A stretch of 64,000 bases of DNA, taken from contig NC_088710.1 of the NCBI RefSeq assembly GCF_963576615.1, positions 20,455,114 to 20,519,113 on the forward strand, read 5' to 3'. The position numbers and the translations under genes are program-made. The first letter of the stretch is position 1; the number at the start of each line of letters is the position of its first letter. Of this stretch, positions 35,301 to 42,970 are shown piece after piece. The notes under the pieces were generated by a model that saw nothing but the letters and a program-made list of their open reading frames with translations, did no database searches and was not told the DNA's origin. This DNA is from Watersipora subatra (Eukaryota > Bryozoa > Gymnolaemata > Cheilostomatida > Watersiporidae).

Positions 35301-36838
35301 AAGACTACTTTCTTGCTTTGCTTCAACTTACCTATGTGAATCATTGTTTCCAGCAATTAATGCCTCAACTTACCTATGTGAATCATTGTTTCCAGCAATT
35401 AATGCCTCAACTTACCTATGTGAATCATTGTTTCCAGCAATTAATGCCTCAACTTACCTATGTGAATCATTGTTTCCAGCAATTAATGCCTTAACGTACC
35501 TATGTGAATCATTGTTTCCAGCAATTAATGCCTCAACTTACCTATGTGAATCATTGTTTCCAGCAATTAATGCCTCAACTTACCTATGTGAATCATTGTT
35601 TCCAGCAATTAATGCCTCAACCTACCTATGTGAATCATTGTTTCCAGCAATTAATGCCTCAACTTACCTATGTGAATCATTGTTTCCAGCAATTAATGCC
35701 TCAACTTACCTATGTGAATCATTGTTTCCAGCAATTAATGCCTCAACTTACCTATGTGAATCATTGTTTCCAGCAATTAATGCCTCAACCTACCTATGTG
35801 AATCATTGTTTCCAGCAATTAATGCCTCAACTTACCTTTGTGAATCATTGTTTCCAGCAATTAATGCCTCAACCTACCTATGTGAATCATTGTTTCCAGC
35901 AATTAATGCCTCAACTTACCTTTGTGAATCATTGTTTCCAGCAATTAATGCCTCAACTTACCTATGTGAATCATTGTTTCCAGCAATTAATGCCTCAACT
36001 TACCTATGTGAATCATTGTTTCCAGCAATTAATGCCTCAACCTACCTATGTGAATCATTGTTTCCAGCAATTAATGCCTCAACCTACCTATGTGAATCAT
36101 TGTTTCCAGCAATTAATGCCTCAACCTACCTATGTGAATCATTGTTTCCAGCAATTAATGCCTCAACTTACCTTTGTGAATCATTGTTTCCAGCAATTAA
36201 TGCCTCAACTTACCTATGTGAATCATTGTTTCCAGCAATTAATTTTGTGAAAAACAATCATAGAACACGATTTACAAATGCTCTTCTTCATGAACTTGTA
36301 AGAGTTGCTATAAGTAGCAGGAAACTGTGTTTTGATAGTACTGAGTAGTCAAAGCCTACTCATCATTTTTCTCACTGATATCAGACATACTTATTACAGC
36401 ACATTCACACACCGATTTTTAGTCAAATTATTTTTTTTTTAAATTGTATTTCATGCATTGTTTTAAGATATACACAATTGCAAGCTTTTATTTGGTAAAA
36501 AAAAAAGGCACATCCTGCACTCGTTGTGGATCTTTAATTTGTCAGATTTGGCTATAGCGGATCATTGCAAAAATCATTTGGCCATCCCTGCTCTAGGCAA
36601 ACCATGGTTATTGAGCTGTAGCTACTACTGGTGAATAAGCCCACTGAAAAATTGTTACTAACAACTGTGATTTCTAAAACTTACCTCGACTGTGGGAAAG
36701 ATTGGTAGAGGTTTGTGAAGTCTCGAGGAAGCTCCCATCAGGTGTGCCTAACTTGGATCGTTTCCGTCGATCACCTGACATAAACTTCTCAAAGTTGGAC
36801 TTCATATCAATGATAGCTGTGTTATCATCGGGGTCCAT
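17201..36838 (-). CDS. MAD1L1: Mitotic spindle assembly checkpoint protein MAD1 (14 coding exons)
   Basis: MAD1 is a coiled-coil homodimer that sits at nuclear pores and unattached kinetochores and binds MAD2, templating its conversion to the closed form that inhibits APC/C-CDC20. Coding exons (minus strand, 5' to 3'): 36838-36685, 33492-33341, 31208-31026, 29641-29517, 28683-28477, 27930-27816, 26653-26616, 24837-24751, 24498-24354, 22132-21938, 20629-20453, 20302-20074, 17930-17740, 17365-17201. They sum to 2163 bases, that is 720 residues plus stop, against 718 in human. Every junction is in phase. Residues about 60-600 are coiled coil. Lys-Val-Leu-His-Leu-Thr-Arg-Asn-Pro at 535-543 is the MAD2-interaction motif. 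Residues about 603-720 are the RWD-like C-terminal domain, with Leu-Thr-Gly-Tyr and Gln-Leu-Leu-Glu-Thr matching the family. Introns are long and rich in repeats. Start codon and exon 1 are inferred from phase; the rest is strong. Confidence 0.93.
17740..17930 (-). CDS. MAD1L1: MAD1 exon 13, C-terminal domain part 1 (residues 603-666)
   Basis: Acceptor ATTAATGCAG; the first two bases complete Glu. Contains Glu-Phe-Arg-Gln-Ile-Val-Tyr-Gln-Leu-Thr-Gly-Tyr, the family hallmark. Lys-Leu-Met stands at 617-619 where human has Arg-Leu-Lys. The donor is weak: CAG|GTCCTG, or CTG|GTTTCT six bases later, which is also in phase and would add Val-Leu. Reading through adds 15 residues and a stop. Confidence 0.9.
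18001..18130 (-). mobile_element. Dispersed repeat, end A (copy in MAD1 intron 12)
   Basis: Matches the reverse complement of about 29262-29395 (shared phrases gtttccat, tagtgtagcgata-like, caagcagat, atgtttc, ggatgctat/gggtgctat). The other end of the same element type is at about 19660-19830, with Helitron copy 2 lying between. Probably a short inverted-repeat DNA element; no transposase is seen. Confidence 0.6.
18334..19629 (-). mobile_element. Helitron, short non-autonomous copy (copy 2)
   Basis: On the minus strand it starts TCCCACGACCAAACACGAGC and ends GGGGAATTTCTAG followed by T, identical or nearly identical to copy 1 at 1075-2913. The open frame of copy 1 is missing here. The 5' flank is T rather than the usual A. 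It lies in MAD1 intron 12 in the same orientation as the gene. Confidence 0.75.
19660..19830 (-). mobile_element. Dispersed repeat, end B (copy in MAD1 intron 12)
   Basis: Matches the reverse complement of about 28790-28925, including ccatggcacaaagat, cacgggtgt-tcacttccaaacagc and the block gacaccacatg..atgtatcgctacgctat. See the entry at 28790-29400. Confidence 0.65.
20074..20302 (-). CDS. MAD1L1: MAD1 exon 12 with MAD2-interaction motif (residues 527-603)
   Basis: Acceptor TCACGTGACAG, donor AAAG|GTGATT. It opens Gly-Glu-Tyr-Asp-Pro-Thr-Lys-Thr and then Lys-Val-Leu-His-Leu-Thr-Arg-Asn-Pro-Val-Ser, equivalent to the human Lys-Val-Leu-His-Met-x-x-Asn-Pro MAD2-interaction motif that inserts under the MAD2 safety belt. 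Coiled coil follows. Confidence 0.95.
20453..20629 (-). CDS. MAD1L1: MAD1 exon 11 (residues 468-526)
   Basis: Acceptor TTAATTCTTAG, donor GCAG|GTACGA, 59 codons. Leu-Lys-Ser-Ser at the start and Glu-Ala-Arg-Ile-Glu-Gln-Arg at the end align with the vertebrate segment just before the MAD2-binding region. Confidence 0.92.
21369..21746. repeat. 18-bp tandem array in MAD1 intron 10
   Basis: About 21 units of gttaatgtcaatgttaac with A/G changes (AACATT, AACGTT, AGCGTT). The period is a multiple of three, so three reading frames are open across it (Asn-Val, Ser-Met-Leu-Thr-Leu-Met and Thr-Leu repeats), none coding. Confidence 0.95.
21938..22132 (-). CDS. MAD1L1: MAD1 exon 10 (residues 403-467)
   Basis: Acceptor TGGTAAGCAG, donor GCAA|GTAATC, 65 codons in phase 0. 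It opens Glu-Arg-Asp-Gly-Tyr-Lys-Lys-Ile-Val-Gln-Ser-Tyr-Asp, a close match to the family's Glu-Arg-Asp-Gly-Met-Arg-x-Ile-Leu-x-Ser-Tyr-Asp block. Confidence 0.93.
22340..22712. repeat. 20-bp AT-rich tandem array in MAD1 intron 9
   Basis: About 18 near-identical units of tatatatgtatatataactc, with a CTCT variant in some early units. High identity suggests recent expansion. No coding potential. Confidence 0.95.
22812..23651. mobile_element. 840-bp near-perfect palindrome (foldback element) in MAD1 intron 9
   Basis: The left arm (from TTTAAATCTTAACTGTCACG) pairs with the right arm (ending CGTGACAGTTATGGTTTAAA) over about 400 bases each. The centre is a very short spacer near 23220-23245 (GCGCGAT...ATCGCGC). 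Arms differ by scattered substitutions and a few small gaps. It would form a long hairpin in the pre-mRNA. No transposase is present; it is probably a snap-back MITE. Confidence 0.85.
24354..24498 (-). CDS. MAD1L1: MAD1 exon 9 (residues 354-402)
   Basis: Acceptor CACTTTTTTCAG, donor ACAG|GTACGC. Coiled coil Asn-Arg-Leu-Leu-Glu-Leu-Lys to Val-Thr-Leu-Leu-Ser-Gln; ends in phase 0, before the conserved Glu-Arg-Asp-Gly. Confidence 0.9.
24751..24837 (-). CDS. MAD1L1: MAD1 exon 8 (residues 325-354)
   Basis: Acceptor CTGTATGTCTAG, donor CTTC|GTAAGT. It encodes Ile-Pro-Glu-Asp-Thr-Val-Val-Arg-Leu, which resembles the Thr-Pro-Glu-Asp-Leu segment of vertebrate MAD1, then Glu/Lys coiled coil. Confidence 0.87.
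24946..25693. repeat. 20-bp tandem array with about 30 CACGTG E-boxes, MAD1 intron 7
   Basis: About 37 units of acccacgtggtaagttagag with variants (cacacgtgg, cccatgcgg, ctcagtcgg, aaggtagag). Roughly 30 units keep CACGTG, the palindromic E-box bound by bHLH factors such as USF, MYC/MAX and CLOCK/BMAL. The plus strand also carries GGTAAGT in most units, but that strand is antisense to MAD1. Confidence 0.95.
26616..26653 (-). CDS. MAD1L1: MAD1 exon 7, 38-base short exon (residues 313-325)
   Basis: Acceptor TCATTGTAG, donor AAAG|GTTAGT. Twelve codons (Asn-Tyr-Cys-Gln-Lys-Val-Lys-Glu-Leu-Glu-Val-Gln) plus two bases. Without it, exons 6 and 8 would be out of frame (phase 0 versus an entry that needs two bases), which supports it despite its size. 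Confidence 0.82.
26960..27628. mobile_element. TTAA-flanked MITE (piggyBac-like), MAD1 intron 6
   Basis: Ends are CCCTTTCGCAGGCG and TGCCTGGAAAAAGGG, short inverted repeats, with TTAA on both sides (26956-26959 and 27629-27632). TTAA duplication with CCC termini is typical of piggyBac. The element is 669 bases; its open frame at 27151-27363 resembles no transposase. Confidence 0.8.
27816..27930 (-). CDS. MAD1L1: MAD1 exon 6 (residues 274-312)
   Basis: Acceptor ACCATTTACAG, donor TGAG|GTATTT. It begins with one base completing Lys, then Ile-Thr-Ser-Asp-Asn-Ile-Glu-Ile-Leu. Coiled coil throughout; ends in phase 0. Confidence 0.88.
28205..28483. repeat. 23-bp tandem array abutting MAD1 exon 5
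   Basis: About 11 good units of the type aataaagctccacctacttg plus tag, gaac or caac, with one decayed unit at the left end. On the MAD1 sense strand most units read AAGTAGGTGG or AAGTAGGCGG, that is, a copy of the exon 5 splice donor. The last unit supplies the real exon end. Confidence 0.9.
28477..28683 (-). CDS. MAD1L1: MAD1 exon 5 (residues 205-274), donor inside a satellite unit
   Basis: Acceptor TGTGCTCTGCAG. The frame includes Lys-Asn-Trp-Lys-Val-Arg-Cys-Glu and ends with Val-Ser-Phe-Tyr. The only donor that leaves the two bases required by exon 6 is ACAA|GTAGGT, which lies in the first unit of the 23-bp tandem array at 28205-28483. An alternative GT 14 bases earlier (AAAA|GTGTCA) leaves the wrong phase. 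Confidence 0.85.
28790..29400 (+). mobile_element. Dispersed repeat element, MAD1 intron 4
   Basis: Its two end regions match, in reverse complement, the segments at 19660-19830 and 18001-18130. The middle (about 28930-29260) does not match anything else seen here. Inner direct copies of tgactaccc/tgattaacatgacgctt at 29080-29130 are present. Likely a non-autonomous DNA transposon of about 600 bases. Confidence 0.6.
29517..29641 (-). CDS. MAD1L1: MAD1 exon 4 (residues 164-205)
   Basis: Acceptor ATGTGATAG, donor AGCG|GTAAGG, leaving two bases of an Arg codon. It encodes coiled coil from Gln-Leu-Glu-Glu-Gln-Lys to Leu-Phe-Asp-Leu-Lys. Confidence 0.88.
31026..31208 (-). CDS. MAD1L1: MAD1 exon 3 (residues 103-163)
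   Basis: Acceptor TTCTTGACAG, donor TGAG|GTTAGT, both ends in phase 0, 61 codons. It is entirely coiled coil, rich in Glu, Gln and Lys (Glu-Met-Cys-Glu-Glu-Glu-Leu, Gln-Lys-Gln-Ile-Leu-Glu-Gln). Confidence 0.88.
33341..33492 (-). CDS. MAD1L1: MAD1 exon 2 (residues 52-102)
   Basis: Acceptor TTCTATACAG, donor CGAT|GTGAGT. The two leading bases complete Asp with exon 1. It encodes the start of the coiled coil, Leu-Ile-Tyr-Cys-Lys-Ser-Arg-Ile followed by Glu/Lys-rich heptads, and ends in phase 0. The open frame continues upstream of the acceptor to an in-frame ATG at 33547, but that part is intronic in this model. Confidence 0.88.
33635..34459. mobile_element. TA-flanked MITE, MAD1 intron 1
   Basis: The left end, TGGTGGAACCTCTACTTACGA, pairs with the complement of the right end, CAGTAGAACATCTAATTATGA; both are flanked by TA. 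Inside are sequence runs like acttcgacttatgaa that resemble the ends of the element at 60186-61414. The open frame at 33797-34132 is not recognisable. Probably a Tc1/mariner-type MITE. Confidence 0.7.
35321..36243. repeat. 42-bp tandem array in MAD1 intron 1
   Basis: About 22 highly similar units (ttacctatgtgaatcattg plus tttccagcaattaatgcctcaac). Because 42 is divisible by three, an open frame of 360 codons runs through on the plus strand (a 14-residue repeat with Ser-Leu-Phe-Pro-Ala-Ile-Asn), but no start context or splice evidence supports translation. On the MAD1 sense strand each unit reads CATAGGTAAGT, CATAGGTAGGT or CAAAGGTAAGT, all good 5' splice-site consensus. Confidence 0.95.
36685..36838 (-). 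CDS. MAD1L1: MAD1 exon 1 (residues 1-51)
   Basis: ATG at 36838-36836; the donor CGAG|GTAAGT is a perfect consensus. It encodes Met-Asp-Pro-Asp-Asp-Asn followed by a basic Asp-Arg-Arg-Lys-Arg patch (about residues 23-27) and a Ser/Thr-rich tail. That N-terminal composition is poorly conserved in MAD1, so identity rests on position, phase (one base left, completed by exon 2) and total length. A possible acceptor, TTTTCAATTGTAG, lies about 40 bases upstream, so a 5' UTR intron may exist. Confidence 0.75.
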
Positions 36839-38033
36839 GATATGTTATTTCAATAGAATATAACAAACCTATATAAACCCTACAATTGAAAACAAATTTC
36901 ATCAGCTAATAAAATGCTGTAAGGTTTGGTTGAAAAAACTAAAGGTTGTGACTTCTCATCTTCAGCGGTTTTCTAACATAGGAAATAGAATTTTAAGAAT
37001 GAACTTTTAGCTAACCTTTGCAAATGCATTAATTTAAAACAATTGACTAACATACCAATTAAGAAATGTATGATAAGTCCTTAGAGAAAGGAAACAACTT
37101 GAATGATTTCATTCCATCAAGCCATTGAGTGCCTGCATTCAGATAATAACCATTACTCAAAACCGTATAGAAAAATGTATAATTTATGTAAGCATGCTTA
37201 CATAACAAAATTTATAAACATTGTATACAGGATAAGAGCAGTTTGCCAGTGTTGATGGTATAGCCAATGGTGCCATAAAGCAATAGTTTCGAAAGAGCTC
37301 CAAAGCAGTGCAAGAGAAATCTCAGGATTAGCTGCTGAAAGCAGCAAAAACTCTTTTTTAGTACTTTTATATAAATATCTTAATGACTTTGAAAAGTAAC
37401 TTAACAGTATTTGATACAATTATATGCATGAAGTATTGTATGCACAAGGTGAATATAATTACAGTATTCTTTACCAATAAAAGTTGAGTGTTATTCTGTT
37501 TTTTAAGAAAACATGCTGGATATCTCTGATCACCTTTGAGATATTTGTACACCCATCGAGTTCATTAAATTGCAAAATTGATAATTATTTGTAACACTCT
37601 TGATCGAATTGTTCACAGCTCGCTATACATTTCTCTTTTGTTTTTCTTTCAACACTTTAGATGGCAATAAAAATCTGTCACTTTACCTTTTCTCTATGAG
37701 TATCGTTCAATAAAATATCAAAAACTCACAACTAAGATTCGGAGATTTTTTGCGACAGGAAAACCGGATCTATAAGCTAATAACATTTAAAATCACATTA
37801 GGAGCCAAGTTGACCATCTCCGGTTTCTGTGTATTAATAGGTAATCGTGCAGATAAGATCTATCACTATTCAGTAAGAAAAGGGAAATGTCCAGCAGGTA
37901 TGAGATTGAAGCCACATGATTGCTGCTGCGTGTGGAATTTGCAGCAAAAATAACCTAAAAGGTTTTAGACACAACAAGCTACATGTATGTATAAAGTGCA
38001 TGTATGTATAAAGCTATGTATAAAGTCCTTAGA
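36839..38033. other. Upstream region of MAD1
   Basis: AT-rich with no exon seen. On the minus strand a TATATAGG-like sequence lies near 36875-36868, 30-40 bases before the ATG, which could be part of a core promoter or of 5' UTR sequence. The open frames here are short and unrecognised. Confidence 0.3.
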
Positions 38034-38906
38034 GGTTGACTTGCAACAAAATTCACATTACAGGTATTTGGTATCAAAAGGTTCACCATGTCTTACTCTG
38101 CTGTGTTGTAGGTGCAAAATATGTGGAAATGTGATTACAAGCTCTTAAAAGCTCCAAAACGAACAGTTAATCGCAGTCATCACGAAATTGCCGTAGTTTG
38201 GAATCTCTTTATTTGGCTGATGCACTCCAACAGTTTGGTAATTGTTTTGACACATGATGTCATCACATGAAATTAAAGGCCAATAAAAGGCTCAATTGAT
38301 ATAAAACGTCTCGTAACACTAGTTTATGACAAATACTTCGGGTTCTACCGAAAAGGCCGTATCAAATATAAATGCTCGCTACTTCACAGTATCGTTTCAG
38401 CCTGGTCTAACCATCTAGTCGTAATCTGATCATGTGACCTTAACTTTCAGCCAAATCGCGCGAACAGTTTTTGCAGCATTTTTCGATTATCGCAGGTGAC
38501 CAACAGGCTCTTTATGTTCATCAGAAAATGACATGCAGTCCTTCGAGCTAAGGTTAAAAAATTAAATAAATTTTTACGGTAGGTTTTGAGATATAAGTGT
38601 TCAAATGACAGCTTTACAATGACGATGAAATAGACCCATAAGGACGAATGAGGTTTCAACAAATGAGGTTGCATGAAAGTGTAAACAGAAGCCATATTGT
38701 TCAACTACGTCCCATTTGAGCTGTTTTGGAAATGGGTTCCAATCTACAGAGTTTTCGTGATGGCTGCGATTAACTATTAGTTTTTAAGCTTTTAAGAGCT
38801 TGTAATCACATTTTCACATATTTTGCACCTTCAACACAGCAGAGTAAGACATGGTGAATCTGTTGATATCAAATAACTGTAATGTGAACTTTGTTGCAAG
38901 TCAACC
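38034..38906. mobile_element. Element with about 170-bp terminal inverted repeats
   Basis: The left end (GGTTGACTTGCAACAAAATTC onward to about 38200) is repeated in inverted form at about 38735-38906, ending GTTGCAAGTCAACC. A lone copy of one end lies at 54660-54835. The interior holds an 85-codon minus-strand open frame (38447-38704) with no recognisable domain. Probably a non-autonomous DNA element. Confidence 0.8.
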
Positions 38907-40169
38907 TTTAATACGGCAACTTTTTCACATTTGTCTATTGATCCTCAGATATTTGCATAACCTTATGCATACTATTCAAGAAATGTTGCAAGCTTAAATC
39001 TTATTTTTATAGATAATATATAACCAAAAAGGAGAACTCCTTCGTTGCTTAATTAATATCTCTAGTACTTTAATTTAGTGTCAACACAAATCGCATGCTA
39101 GTAAAACACAACAATCCTAACTAAAGACAAGAATAACTATGCATTCTGACCCTTCAACGTAATCACAATAAAATAAGATGTTAGGAGTACTCTGCAATCC
39201 GACATTCGTATGATAAAATTCCTCCGATTCAACACTAGAACGACAACAGTTACAGCGTCGCCAACTATTCCTCCTTGAAGAAGCAGTTCTTATTAGCTCT
39301 GGAGGTGCTCATACTACTTTATTAAATTTAATATCAGCATGGTTTGCATATTCACAGTTGTACCGACTAATGGTTATAAATATAGGCAGTGTCAAATATG
39401 ATTGTTAGTTTAAATTGCGGCTTTCGGACAATTTTTGATAGGAGATTCCTATTATCGCAGTGAGCTTTTCTTTGTTTAAAATAGTAAAATTCAAATGTTA
39501 TACCTGAGTTTTGCGTAGCCTAAATTAAACTAAATGCCGAACTAAATTAAAACCTGCTTACATCCACGTTTCCTGGTTGCGCGGTTGTATAACTAGATGA
39601 ATAATCGCTCGCCTAATGCTTCTGAAACTACAGACGTTTGTTTTCAAATCGCTGCCACCGACGTTAAAGCCTAATAGCTATAGAGGCATAGACTGTGACG
39701 TTCACCGTCTCTCAAATTACCCTAAAAAATATGGTTACCTTCGTTTTTTCTGTGTGCCTGCAGTTTTACAATCCAGAACTATTATTTATATCTTCACAAT
39801 TGTAGCCGATAGAGTATTCGTTTTATGAGTGGACGTCAAATTACGATACAGATGCCCCTAAAAACATCGGTCAATAGCGTAACAACTATGTCAAACTTTT
39901 TATTGACCTCAAAATCAAAAAGATTTTCTTTATTGTTTTGGAGAATTGACTTTATTGACTTTAAATTTAAAATACACATTTTTTAACTAATTAACAAATC
40001 AAGCTGTCTAGGCGTAGTTTAAAAACATAACATTAATACGTGTAGCTACATATTGGATGCATTGTAATATACTGTCAAGTAATTAGAAATGTTTTCTGGT
40101 TTGAAATTTCTGTCTTTGGCCAAAAGCTTTCCTAGCATAGAAAAGCTCTTCTATCCAGATGCTGATGTG
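38907..40169. other. AT-rich non-coding stretch
   Basis: No exon or clear element seen. The open frame at 39616-39828 has no family signature. Confidence 0.35.
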
Positions 40170-41375
40170 GGTTAATAGTTTTGTAACAGGCTGTATAGTA
40201 ACGGAGATATACCTTCCCTGGACATAGACTTTATGCTGACAACGTCATTTTCTTGCAGCCACTTGGCAATATATTCTCCTATCTTACATTTATTGTCACA
40301 AAAATTCAAAGGCTTTTACATCTTGGTAAGGTTGAGTGACAGTGTATTCTGAGCTCTCCAATTTTGTGACTAGATTAGCTAGTCGTGCATATTGGAACTG
40401 TATCTCCAACAGCTGTTGAGCTAACTTAAGTTGCTGAGCACTTACTTTGGCTCTCTCAACTATAAACCCACTGCCATCAAAGCTCGCCATGATGGTGACT
40501 ACTTGTGACAATTTTTCTGCATAATAGTGTGCTGCATCCAACCAACTCGCCCATCTCGTAACAATGGACTCAGGGGACTACCAATTTCCGCCAAAAGAGC
40601 TTTTCTTGTTTTATTTTTCACAGTAGCACTTTTAACTCATGCAATGAGTTCGTCAACAGCAAAGAACTGGGTTCAGACTTTAATAGCCCAATTATGCAGC
40701 AGGTGTGCAATACAAGTGACACGAAAGAGGCGTGGATACAGTTGCTTGAGTGTTTTGCCTGCTGCCTGCATGTATCAGGCTGCATCCGACAAGAGCAAGC
40801 AAAAATCCTTCCTGTCAATGCCTAGGGATCGAAGAGCCTTATCCACAGCACAGCATATCAATTGACCATTTGCTGAGCATTGAAGAAACTGGCAGTCGAA
40901 CATAAACGTAACCTGTGGTTGATTTAAAAGACCCACAAGGATATTAAAATACTGCTTTCCTGATGTCAATTTTGTAAACTACCATGAATATCCCTTTTCC
41001 ACATAAACATTCTTTCTGTTTCTCTGCATCTGCACTAGCTAGTTCACCGACTATATTTCTACTCGTTGTTGCTGAAGGGAGACTGGGACCAATGTTTTCA
41101 AATAACTTACGCAGAGCTTTATTGTGTAGCTTGTGCAAGGGTATATTCGCGAACAAGAAAGCACGCGTTACTTTTTCAGAAGAATCTAAAACTGCTGCTG
41201 GTAGGAACTTTTGCGTTGAGTGGTTTGGCTGCTCCACTTGTTTCTTATGCTTGGCAGTTTTCTAATGGCTTTCCACAAAAAATCGTTCAGAAGACTTTAC
41301 CACACAGCTGCAGAGTTTACAATACAGCTCATTGCCTGGTGTCTTGGTGAACTCGGTAGGAAACTCTTATAATCT
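40170..41375 (-). pseudogene. Degenerate BED/hAT-like transposase
   Basis: Several minus-strand open frames in different phases follow one another as pieces of one protein: 41375-40944, 40969-40775, 40818-40618, 40541-40296. In order they show a zinc-finger-like start (Cys-Lys-Leu-Cys then His-x5-His near 41330-41260, with a stop inside) and Ala-Phe-Leu-Phe-Ala-Asn-Ile-Pro-Leu-His-Lys-Leu. Next comes a core with Ser-Gly-Lys-Gln-Tyr-Phe-Asn-Ile-Leu-Val and Leu-Leu-Leu-Ser-Asp-Ala-Ala, then a region that in this family reads as an RNase H-like hAT fold. Frameshifts and stops show it is dead. Such proteins occur as transposons and as domesticated zinc-finger genes; this copy is broken. Confidence 0.7.
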
Positions 41376-42180
41376 GAAGAACCTTCCCATGAGCTGATTG
41401 CTTAGCTTTTGGCATCTTTGCTAGTGTAAAACTGACTGCATACCAGTCATATAATTAGGCAGTGCAGGCTATAAATACCAACCAGTGGCTTGAGTAGGGT
41501 TTGCCATGCTGACTCATCCATAGAGTTATCTTCCCCAAGATGATTCCCAAGATCTTTCCCAAGGGGAAGATAACTCTATGGACTCCTCCTATACATAACG
41601 AATAAAGCAAGAGGAAAAAACTCACCAAATTTCCCATTAGGAAAGAGGAAATACTCAAATACCTTAGTAAGGAGAAATTCTGAATTTCCAGTATGCATAA
41701 AGAGTGAAAATTGACTCAAAAGTATGAAAACTGACCTAAAAAATAAAAATTGACCTAAAAGATAAAAATTGACAATTTATTGACCTTATAACTTGGCTAT
41801 TAAGGTACCTACGGCACTCATACATGGTATTTCTGTGTTTTAAAGTGATCCAAACATGCAAAAACAGTTGGCTTTATTGACAATAGTTTGCCCTAGTAAC
41901 AACCAATTACCGTACAGTGTCTAGATTGGCGTCGATCATTTGAAGCTATCTCAACAACTTGAACTCTTTTTCGTTTGCATTTGTTGAGAAAGAAACTCCA
42001 AATTTATTGCCCATAAAACTGAAGATATAAGTTCTACTTTCATAGTATTAGTTCTGTACATACTGCACGTAATTTTTTCACAAGCTTTTTTAATAGTACA
42101 CAGTTTGTTACACAGTTATAGTTTTTGGTATGCACTTTCCTATGATACCATTGCATTCTCCCCCTGTTAACGTGTCTTGT
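41376..42180. other. Non-coding stretch with a 20-bp-arm hairpin
   Basis: The main feature is a perfect inverted repeat at 41517-41582 (arms TCCATAGAGTTATCTTCCCC and its complement, about 26-base loop). Imperfect repeats of aaaattgacctaaaag lie at 41700-41775. No gene is seen. Confidence 0.6.
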
Positions 42181-42970
42181 TAGTCATATCACCTTTGTTT
42201 GATCGATTGGTTTTCTTGAGTTTACCAATATCCACATCCTGGTTTGATACCCTCTCGATACGATGTGGTGCAATAGATGATGGTGCACTGTCTGATGCAT
42301 GATGCCGCACTTGTAGCTCAATATCCTTTGACTCAGATGTTTGGTTGCTTCTTTGGTATCCAGGAGACCTGACAGGACATTTGTAATGGTATCTAGACAG
42401 GACAATCTAATCATCTCAAACTCGTAGGACTGCAACTTCAATTGCCACTTCTCAATTTGCAGTGAGGTCTTCTTTGTTTGCTTCCATATATGGACTCAAA
42501 GGCTCACAGTCTGAAATAACCTTCAATTGGCATCCAAACAAGTACTGGTGGAACCTCTTACACACCTATCATCTTTCCACCTCAAACAGACCACAGCTTG
42601 CATAGCTTTCACTTTAGGTCAAAGTTTTTCACCATTCTGCTCCTGCACCAAGTTGGTGCCAAGTCCTACAAAACTAGCATTTCTGTGCAGCGGACACCCA
42701 GTGAGCTGAGAGTATTTGAACTACATAAATCAGCCTCTAACTGACTGAATAATGCCAACTCTATGGTCCAAGTTTTAGACCACAGCTTCATGTGTTGCTG
42801 CCTGTTTGAGTAGGTTTTGTAGTATAAGGCCATTTTTCTCCCTTACAAGCTTTTCTCTCAGTCTATCTGATTCACAACCTTCCACTATTTGGACCTTTAT
42901 TTGATTGTTTACAGCATTAGCATTCTCGCAATCCCAGTATGGAGCTAGTTGGTTTTCAAACAAGCACAGT
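42181..42970 (-). pseudogene. Ty3/gypsy-like retrotransposon remnant
   Basis: On the minus strand, 42963-42775 encodes a gag-like segment (Ser-Asp-Arg-Leu-Arg-Glu-Lys-Leu-Val-Arg-Glu). Further on, around 42540-42490, an RNase H-like Val-Ile-Ser-Asp-Cys-Glu-Pro-Leu occurs. From 42441 comes Leu-Gln-Ser-Tyr-Glu-Phe-Glu-Met then Asn-Val-Leu-Ser-Gly-Leu, matching the end of the gypsy RNase H domain. Protease and most of the reverse transcriptase are missing and frames are broken. No LTRs were found. Confidence 0.6.

Noticed and set aside
35321..36243. Possible CRISPR array from evenly spaced repeats
   Set aside because: Units are contiguous with no unique spacers, in a eukaryotic intron. The same holds for the arrays at 24946, 22340 and 28205.
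35266..36348. 360-codon plus-strand open frame with a 14-residue repeat
   Set aside because: It is produced by a 42-bp satellite (divisible by three) in an intron of MAD1. The other frame is also open (35504-36250), there is no start context and there are no splice partners.
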